Origin: Terriglobales bacterium
Lineage (GTDB): Bacteria; Acidobacteriota; Terriglobia; Terriglobales; Gp1-AA117
DNA length: 12,070 bases
Assembly (NCBI GenBank): GCA_030150795.1
Contig: JASLFF010000117.1
Coordinates: forward strand, 1 to 12,070
Direction: 5' to 3'
The notes beneath the pieces are model-generated. The model was not told the origin of the DNA. It made no database searches and saw only the letters and a list, made by a program, of their open reading frames with translations. The position numbers were made by a program, and so were the translations under genes. Shown here in pieces: positions 7,162-12,070 of the stretch (positions are counted from its first letter, which is position 1; every line of letters begins with the position of its first letter).

Positions 7162-8358
7162 TTATGATTTGTAAAACGATGGGTCATGCTGCTGGCCCAG
7201 CAAAGACTTGCCAATGGTTGCGAGAATCTGATCGTCATTGTCGTGGCGCACATAAAAAGAGAGGTTCCTATAAATGCGTTCCAGCGGACTGGGCCGGTTG
7301 AGGCCGCGAGCGCCGCAGACGCGAATACATCGCTTGACAGTATCTTCCGTCAGATGCTCCATGCTGTGGCGAGCGCGGCTACCAGCCATACGGGCTTCGT
7401 CATAACGCCTTGTCTCCCACATGCGAGCGACGTGCTGTAGCCACAAGTATCCAGTCTCGATGTTGATTGCGCTTTGCGCGATGTGATGCTGAATGTAAGG
7501 GTCGGCGCTCTTGCCTTGCGAGCTAATGTAGTCGAAAGCGAAATCATACGCCGCTTCCGCCGCCCCCAGGAATGTCGCCGCGTAATGAGGAATGAAGCAG
7601 GTTTGCCAGCCATCGGTCAGATACTGGCCGGGTTGGCCAATCACATTGTTTTCGGAGATGAATGTCTGCTCAAAACGGACAACATGGCTGGCGGTAGCCC
7701 GCATGCCGATTGGGTCCCACCAGGATTTGTCAATCGTGATAGATGGATCAGAAAGATCACAGGCAAGGAGGAGGTGTGTTTCCGCAGGCGCGCTGCTATT
7801 TCTGGCGCCACCTGGTCCCGCTGTGCTTACCAGAAGGATGGCCCATCGTGCTCCGCCCGCGCTGGTGGCAAAGGCCTTGCTTCCTTCAACAACATATCCT
7901 CCTTCAACTTTCCTGGTGATCGTGCCAAAGCTCTGGTTTTCTGAACTTGCGCGTGCCTGTGGTTCTCCGCTCCAGGCGACCCAGGTTTCGCCGTCATTCA
8001 CCACACGGCTGAACCAGCGTTCCTTTTGTTGGTCCGTTCCCAGGCCATCGATCAGGACGAGAGAATTGACATGCCCTTCCCAACAGCGAGCCAGAGCGAG
8101 GTCAGCTTTTGCGATCTCCTTGGTCATCAACCACAGCGTCAAGACATTTCCGCGATATGGCCCCAGTCCCCAACCCCCATGTTCGAGAGGAATCACGGCG
8201 TTCAGCAAACCTGCATAGAAGAGATCCTTGAAATCCTCTACTGGGTAGTCAGTCCCGCGATCGAAGGCGGCAGCGCGAGGGGCCAGCCGTTCACGCGCCA
8301 GCACGCGGGTCCTCTCAAGCAGTTCTTGTTTTTCGGGATTTAATTCGATGGAAAACAC
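7162..8358 (-). CDS. Acyl-CoA dehydrogenase-like flavoprotein with altered catalytic motif
   Basis: A 398-residue protein with the full acyl-CoA dehydrogenase layout. It has an N-terminal helical domain (1-120), a beta domain with TWVAWSGEP (125-133) and GYVVEGSKAFATSA (154-167), and a C-terminal four-helix domain with VCGARGL (347-353). In ordinary enzymes the catalytic base is the Glu of YEG. Anchoring on the preceding Arg...Tyr and the following Gln-Ile, this protein has HDN (372-374), giving Asp373 or His372 in that position. The alternative isovaleryl-CoA-type Glu position (~255) is also not Glu. The ending DDQILATIGKSLLG resembles the subgroup with DxL...IGKxxxG endings seen in specialised metabolism. 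It may oxidise an unusual thioester or carrier-bound substrate, or act as a flavin monooxygenase. The GTG start at 8358 is supported by GGAG six bases upstream. The gene is 72 bp downstream of the shikimate dehydrogenase gene in the same orientation. Confidence 0.85.
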   Translation of the reverse strand: MFSIELNPEKQELLERTRVLARERLAPRAAAFDRGTDYPVEDFKDLFYAGLLNAVIPLEHGGWGLGPYRGNVLTLWLMTKEIAKADLALARCWEGHVNSLVLIDGLGTDQQKERWFSRVVNDGETWVAWSGEPQARASSENQSFGTITRKVEGGYVVEGSKAFATSAGGARWAILLVSTAGPGGARNSSAPAETHLLLACDLSDPSITIDKSWWDPIGMRATASHVVRFEQTFISENNVIGQPGQYLTDGWQTCFIPHYAATFLGAAEAAYDFAFDYISSQGKSADPYIQHHIAQSAINIETGYLWLQHVARMWETRRYDEARMAGSRARHSMEHLTEDTVKRCIRVCGARGLNRPSPLERIYRNLSFYVRHDNDDQILATIGKSLLGQQHDPSFYKS

Positions 8359-8430
8359 GACTCACTCCAGTTGATACCGATTTTTGCGCCATTCTCCCGT
8401 ACGAAATTTACTGTTGACAGCGGTTGATAC

Positions 8431-9927
8431 TCATATTGGGACCGCTTCCATGCGCATGCTTTTCATATTCAGGTTCGCGGGATCGCAATGGGCAAGCTCG
8501 CGTCCGATCACGTCAGGCATTTCTCTTCCAACCATTAACCTGAATTGTTCGCGCACCTGGCTGAGAAGAACGTCGTAGCCGTCAACCACTGTGCCGCCCC
8601 GAGCCAGAATGCCGGAAACCAGGGGTGTTGGATTAGTCCCGTAAGCAAGATCAATGATCACGGCATCGCTGTTCAGGGATTCGAGGGCAAATGGTGGCCC
8701 GTCATTCAGCCTGCCGATCGGAGTAGCATTCACCAGCAATGTGAAACCCCTGGCTTGAAACTCCGATAGCGAGACAAACGGCAGTCCCAGAAGCGTGCCG
8801 GCGCGAGTTCCACGATCCATGCTTCGATTTACTAAAGTGACCTCTGCTCCGGCGTCCTTCAAAGCGGCGGCCACCGCGCGGCCGGCGCCTCCACATCCAA
8901 TCACCGCCGCTTTTGCTCCTTTGCGACTGCCGTTTACGACAGCGACGCTTTCAGGATCGGTGGTATCCGCTTTCCAACTGCCATTCTTGCGCACAAAAAT
9001 ATTTGTCGAAGCCGCCTTCCGTACCATAGGACTGCTTTGTGCGGCTGCCGCTATCGCCACCTCCTTATAAGGAGACACGATGGTGACGCCCTTGATGGTA
9101 ATTCCCAACGATGACAGCGACAGGTTTTCCAGCAATTCCCGGCGAAAATCTTCAAAGCATTCGATGTGGAAAGGAACAAACAACGCCGGATAGTCGATGG
9201 CCCGGTATCCCGTGTTATGCAGCCGCGGCGAGAGTGACTGCGCAACCGGGTTTCCCGCTATCCCGTAAAGCTTTTCGAGAGGCCGGAGAGCCGGGAATCC
9301 ATAGTCGCGCAGAAGTTGTTCCACCGTTAAATCTTCTGGCACGCTGCCGGCTTCAAGCCGCCCAAAAAGAAACGGTGCTCCGAAGTAGGGAGTTAAAAGC
9401 CGTGACCACAAACCACTCATTCCTTCCGACAGTGCAACAACATCCCTTCGGGCAACGGTTTTCAGGAAGAGCAGCGATTGCAAGCCATCGCTGGTTTTGC
9501 TGGAGGCACTTGCCAGATGATAGAACCTGGCTGGGATAGATGCCAGGTGAGCGAAGCTGGCGCTGAGCTGAGATGCACTGCAAGGCGGTGTTCGTTGAAA
9601 AAGCAGACGTTGCACTGGCGGGATGCGCCCGAGCACCTCCGAAGTCAGGTCGGACTCCGATTCTAATTCTATGAGGTTGTAATCTGCGGCGGCTGCGAGA
9701 AGTCGGCTGCGGCGTTCATTCCATGATCCATCAAATGTTCCTCCGCAACTCCGGCTGCGCAAGCTATACAACAGACTTCCCGGAAAATGATTACGCAACC
9801 ATGCGGCTGGAATATCGCCACTCAAATCAGCTCGAACCTGCAACCATGAGACTGCTTCCGGCAGCTTTCTGATGGTTTCGGCCGAAGGAGGAAAAGCCAC
9901 CGCAGCCACCAACTGCACGCTGTCCAT
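8431..9927 (-). CDS. aroE: Shikimate dehydrogenase with N-terminal degenerate type I dehydroquinase-like domain
   Basis: Two-domain protein; residue numbers here count from an in-frame GTG at 9942. The preferred start is the ATG at 9927 (residue 6), because GGGGAGAAAG lies just upstream of it. Residues ~10-215 resemble type I 3-dehydroquinate dehydratase: VRADLSG, SLRSRSCGGTFDG, and a late SR...FGAPFLFG. By eye the catalytic Glu, His and Lys are replaced by Cys66, Leu113 and His142, so this domain is probably inactive. Residues ~225-480 are a shikimate dehydrogenase: substrate serines in AQSLSP (236, 238), catalytic Lys293 (SPYKE) and Asp329 (TTDP), Asn314, NADP-binding GCGGAG (349-354) and NRS (372-374), NATPIG (405-410) and Gln462. 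The usual NVT before the Lys is TIV, so the pocket Thr is Val. It may work in core aromatic synthesis, but the altered residues and neighbours suggest a paralogue for a related cyclitol or quinate-like substrate. Confidence 0.88.
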   Translation of the reverse strand: MDSVQLVAAVAFPPSAETIRKLPEAVSWLQVRADLSGDIPAAWLRNHFPGSLLYSLRSRSCGGTFDGSWNERRSRLLAAAADYNLIELESESDLTSEVLGRIPPVQRLLFQRTPPCSASQLSASFAHLASIPARFYHLASASSKTSDGLQSLLFLKTVARRDVVALSEGMSGLWSRLLTPYFGAPFLFGRLEAGSVPEDLTVEQLLRDYGFPALRPLEKLYGIAGNPVAQSLSPRLHNTGYRAIDYPALFVPFHIECFEDFRRELLENLSLSSLGITIKGVTIVSPYKEVAIAAAAQSSPMVRKAASTNIFVRKNGSWKADTTDPESVAVVNGSRKGAKAAVIGCGGAGRAVAAALKDAGAEVTLVNRSMDRGTRAGTLLGLPFVSLSEFQARGFTLLVNATPIGRLNDGPPFALESLNSDAVIIDLAYGTNPTPLVSGILARGGTVVDGYDVLLSQVREQFRLMVGREMPDVIGRELAHCDPANLNMKSMRMEAVPI

Positions 9928-10150
9928 AGTCTTTCTCCCCACAGATCTGGGTTAGTTGAGCCTTTCAATGGCTACGTTTGGGAACCAGGGTGGAATCGGG
10001 TATTTCGCACGGAGGGCAAGCCTAATCTCACCCCGGATTTTCGTCAAGGATTTTCAAGCTGCTAACGTTGACTTTTTTCAGATCAGTTTCCCAAAAGAGC
10101 ATTCGCCTGATGTGTTCAGGGACAATCAACATCAATCCGCTCTGGTGGGG
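9928..10150 (-). promoter_or_regulatory. Leader and possible promoter of the shikimate dehydrogenase operon
   Basis: This 223-bp gap follows the FMN reductase stop. On the minus strand TTGACG (10047-10042) and TAGGCT (10024-10019) are separated by exactly 17 bp; the first is a good -35 and the second a poor -10. The leader would be about 85 nt. A TTTCCCAAAA half-site lies further upstream at 10087-10096. The GGGGAGAAAG at 9940-9931 fixes the ATG at 9927. No gene is seen in the gap. Confidence 0.35.
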
Positions 10151-10714
10151 TCATGCTGTGTTGGCTCGATGACTCGCGAGTCCTTCAGTAAACCATAGAA
10201 GCTCATCGAAGAATTCTTTAGCTCGCTTTTGAACGTCCGGCGCCTGCGGATTGCCATCTGCGTCGAACGATTCCTGCACTCGAAAAACCGGTAAAGTGGC
10301 CGGAATCGGTACGCCGCCCAGATGGAGAATCACCTGGCGCAGCGAAATGAGGCACATCATTCCGCCTTCAGCAGATGACACCGTAATGATCCCAAAAGGT
10401 TTTCGCTTGTACTCCGGCTTCAAATAGTCCAGAGCGTTCTTGAGTACGCCAGGATAGCCGCTGCTGTATTCCGGGGTGACGATTACGATGGAATCGGCAC
10501 GGTTGATCCTTGCGCTGAGTTCGAGCGCGCCGGGAGGGGCGTCTTCGCGAAACCTCAGCCTTTCTTCCATCATGGGAAGATTAAATTCCTTCAGGTCGAT
10601 TAATTCGGTGCTTACTCTCTGCAGCCTGCGCAGCCAGTTCACCGCGAAGTCGGCAACCTTCACGCTCTCGCGATTCTTTCGGATACTGCCCAGAATGACG
10701 GGTACGTAAAACAT
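10151..10714 (-). CDS. NADPH-dependent FMN reductase family flavoprotein
   Basis: A 187-residue flavodoxin-fold protein, usual length for the family. The phosphate-binding loop GSIRKNRES lies at residues 9-17. The signature TPEYSSGYPGVLKNALDYL is at 80-98, where the PEY(S)xGxPGxLKNAxD pattern contacts the flavin. SSAEGG (113-118) is the third flavin loop. Such enzymes use NAD(P)H to reduce FMN, quinones, azo dyes or chromate, and some (SsuE-like) supply reduced FMN to a monooxygenase. Translation starts at ATG 10714 with GGAAG nine bases upstream. It is the first of the minus-strand genes and lies 223 bp from the shikimate dehydrogenase start, so it may or may not share a transcript with it. 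A link to the ACAD-like flavoprotein is plausible but inferred only from proximity. Confidence 0.9.
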   Translation of the reverse strand: MFYVPVILGSIRKNRESVKVADFAVNWLRRLQRVSTELIDLKEFNLPMMEERLRFREDAPPGALELSARINRADSIVIVTPEYSSGYPGVLKNALDYLKPEYKRKPFGIITVSSAEGGMMCLISLRQVILHLGGVPIPATLPVFRVQESFDADGNPQAPDVQKRAKEFFDELLWFTEGLASHRANTA

Positions 10715-10832
10715 TAATTCAGTCTTCCAGCGTACGTCACCTTATCACTCCATGGTCAAAACGGAAAGCTTTCATCGACCAACGGCATAGGTTGAGAACG
10801 CCAGAAAAGTGCAGCATAAGGCGCAGCTCGAT

Positions 10833-10858
10833 GCTACAATCAGTGCCTCGCAGAGGCA
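10833..10858 (+). promoter_or_regulatory. Extended -10 promoter with start-site hairpin/operator upstream of the small paralogue pair
   Basis: TGCTACAAT (10832-10840 region) is an extended -10 element (TG-N-TACAAT) with no good -35. Directly downstream TGCCTC-GCA-GAGGCA (10844-10858) is a perfect 6-bp inverted repeat with a 3-nt loop, covering the expected start site. It could be a repressor operator or a 5' mRNA hairpin. The ribosome site GGAAAGGA and the ATG at 10881 follow. Confidence 0.45.
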
Positions 10859-10880
10859 GGATGGAAAGGAAAAATCGTCT

Positions 10881-11285
10881 ATGAAATATTTGCGAATACA
10901 GGACCAGGCTGAAAATATCGCAGCTGCGGCGCCTGGCGCTCTCTCTGATTTTTCTGGAACATGGGTCAATACAAATACGGAAAATCCGGGCGTCACTCGT
11001 GTCATTTGCAGGCCTAATGGAAATACCTTGCGTTTACGCTTTGAAGGCAATGGTTCTTCAGAGCCGTCTGACTGGGGTGAAGTAACCGCCGAACTGCTTT
11101 ATGCGGCGAGCATTCATGGCGGGCCCGCCATGTCGTTCCTTGCGGTTTTTGATCTCGGTTTTAAGAAGGTCAGGGTCGGGGCAAACTTGAATCAGGGTCT
11201 GCTGGTAATGTCCATCCACCACAGTTTGCAAAACGAAGCAGCCGGCCGTTCCAACTATTTCGCGCGTGAGTTCTTTCATCGCTAA
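10881..11285 (+). CDS. Small uncharacterised protein A of a tandem paralogous pair (DWGE/GRSNY family)
   Basis: A 134-residue protein, function unknown. The ATG at 10881 is preferred because AGGA lies about ten bases upstream and similarity to the downstream paralogue begins shortly after; the frame stays open further upstream without a better start. No signal peptide or membrane segment is visible. After an Ala-rich N-terminus (ENIAAAAPGA) the body alternates hydrophobic strands and turns, suggesting a small beta-barrel. Landmarks are GTW (26-28), NTN (30-32), GVTR (37-40), DWGE (64-67), AMSF (83-86), LGF (92-94), GRSNY (122-126) and RE-F (129-132). All are shared with the next protein. The GTW...NTN...G.TR...DWG pattern recalls, from memory, small lipocalin- or avidin-like bacterial domains, but this is not secure. 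It is transcribed divergently from the FMN reductase gene. Confidence 0.75.
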   Translation: MKYLRIQDQAENIAAAAPGALSDFSGTWVNTNTENPGVTRVICRPNGNTLRLRFEGNGSSEPSDWGEVTAELLYAASIHGGPAMSFLAVFDLGFKKVRVGANLNQGLLVMSIHHSLQNEAAGRSNYFAREFFHR

Positions 11286-11310
11286 CCCGGAATTGAAAAG
11301 AGCGTCAATT

Positions 11311-11736
11311 ATGAACAACACAAAATTGCAAGAGGCTGGCGGCACGGCAGTTGCTGCCAGAAGGGGGCTGGATCCTTCTGCCCTGCTTGGTGAGTGGAGC
11401 AATACCAACAATTCAGCCACCGGAATTACCCGGCTGGTGCTGACCAAGACTGGAAACGATGTTGCCGTGCGGGTTTTTGGAGCAGGCCGCCCTCAGGCTT
11501 TTGACTGGGGTGAAGCTCCGGCGGAGCTATTTGCTGATCTTCCCGAATTAAACAACGCTATGTCCTTTACTTCGTTCCACAATCTAGGATTCATGAGCGT
11601 TTGGCTGCTGGTTTATGTGAACAAGGGAGTCCTGGTGGTAGTCTCTTTGACTCGATTCCAGGACGATAGCGGCCGCTCAAACTATTGGGGAAGAGAGTTG
11701 TTTTTCCGCTCCCAGGAGCCGGTCGCAGTTCAATAG
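11311..11736 (+). CDS. Small uncharacterised protein B of the tandem paralogous pair
   Basis: A 141-residue protein homologous over its whole body to the preceding gene, with about 38% identity over ~112 aligned positions counted by eye. Shared blocks are G-W (27-29), NTN (31-33), GITR (38-41), DWGE (65-68), AMSF (83-86), LGF (92-94), GRSNY (121-125) and RELFF (128-132). The N-terminal ~25 residues (TKLQEAGGTAVAARRG) and the C-terminal tail (SQEPVAVQ) are specific to this copy. The ATG at 11311 leaves a 25-bp gap after the first gene and is preferred. A GTG at 11266 would overlap the upstream gene by 20 bp. No signal peptide is visible. The pair most simply reflects an old tandem duplication, with both copies kept in one transcript, possibly as a heterodimer or as two binding specificities. 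Function is unknown. Confidence 0.78.
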   Translation: MNNTKLQEAGGTAVAARRGLDPSALLGEWSNTNNSATGITRLVLTKTGNDVAVRVFGAGRPQAFDWGEAPAELFADLPELNNAMSFTSFHNLGFMSVWLLVYVNKGVLVVVSLTRFQDDSGRSNYWGRELFFRSQEPVAVQ

Positions 11737-11822
11737 AAGGTCAGATTTTCCAGTCGGAGAAAGATCGAGCGACGTGTGTGATGGAGAAAGCCAAAAACCC
11801 CATCCAGGAAAATGCCAGCAAA

Positions 11823-12070
11823 TTAGACCCGTTTCGCAGCGACTCGCGAAGAAATCTCCTTCGCAGCATCGCGATTTTTTGCCGCCAGCTGATTTTTGAG
11901 GATTTCGCTCTGCCAAGCGCGATCAAATCCTTCATCGATCTCGGCGCCGCCGACAATGAGAGTCAATTGTGAACTTTCTGTTGCGCTTCCATTGGAGCCT
12001 TTCTCAAGCAGGAGACAAGTTTCGCCCGCTTCGCCCACTGGAGCAGATGCCGGGTATTTTGAATTTGAAT
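11823..12070 (-). CDS. Probable 3' end of an unidentified minus-strand gene, truncated by window edge
   Basis: This frame is open from the window end to TAA at 11825-11823, about 81 codons, with G-rich first codon positions typical of coding DNA. The end of the protein (SEILKNQLAAKNRDAAKEI and a few more) is a charged, probably helical tail. The preceding part (GETCLLLEKGS, SQLTLIVGGAEI) looks like beta strands. It is convergent with the small paralogue pair, 86 bp away. No family is recognised. The competing plus-strand frame from 11780 (63 codons) has no ribosome site and is less coding-like. Confidence 0.45.
   Translation of the reverse strand, partial: SNSKYPASAPVGEAGETCLLLEKGSNGSATESSQLTLIVGGAEIDEGFDRAWQSEILKNQLAAKNRDAAKEISSRVAAKRV

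Noticed and set aside
7592..8218. A 208-codon plus-strand frame
   Set aside because: It is antisense to the ACAD-like gene, whose conserved motifs clearly define the true frame.
11685..11972. Plus-strand frame after the second small paralogue
   Set aside because: It overlaps the end of the paralogue, has no ribosome site, and competes with a more coding-like minus-strand frame.
1..12070. CRISPR arrays, tRNA or rRNA genes, insertion sequences, attachment sites
   Set aside because: No regularly spaced repeats, cloverleaf-like sequences, transposase or integrase motifs or terminal inverted repeats were seen.

Overview
The window looks like chromosomal DNA of an Acidobacteriota bacterium. The main evidence is an 809-residue permease with two MacB/FtsX halves and no ATPase gene beside it, the architecture of the acidobacterial duplicated orphan permease (ADOP) family. 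A type I dehydroquinase domain fused to shikimate dehydrogenase and moderate GC content fit the same assignment. No rRNA, tRNA, CRISPR array, insertion sequence or phage gene was seen.

Layout. Positions 1-663 (+) hold the 3' part of an enoyl-CoA hydratase/isomerase gene. It is followed after 31 bp by the ADOP permease (695-3124, +). A convergent junction then leads into a long minus-strand block, listed here in transcription order: an NADPH-dependent FMN reductase-like flavoprotein (10714-10151), a dehydroquinase-like/shikimate dehydrogenase fusion (9927-8431), an acyl-CoA dehydrogenase-like flavoprotein (8358-7162), a DMT/EamA-like membrane protein (7135-5933), a 0.4-kb intergenic region with palindromes and a direct repeat, and a B12-binding radical SAM enzyme (5486-3231). 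On the far side of a divergent promoter region lie two tandem paralogous small proteins (10881-11285 and 11311-11736, +) that share a DWGE...AMSF...GRSNY signature. The right edge probably holds the 3' end of another minus-strand gene.

How the genes may work together (inference). Shikimate-type dehydrogenase, acyl-CoA dehydrogenase-like flavoprotein, FMN reductase, DMT-like exporter, B12 radical SAM enzyme and crotonase is a set typical of specialised metabolism rather than housekeeping. Two enzymes look altered by eye. The dehydroquinase-like domain lacks all three catalytic residues (Glu, His, Lys). The acyl-CoA dehydrogenase-like protein has HDN where the catalytic YEG motif is expected. 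The most interesting reading is an undescribed biosynthetic locus built from a modified shikimate dehydrogenase, a repurposed ACAD and a B12 radical SAM enzyme. The product cannot be deduced, and no PKS or NRPS gene or convincing RiPP precursor is present in the window. All motif comparisons were made from memory and by eye.
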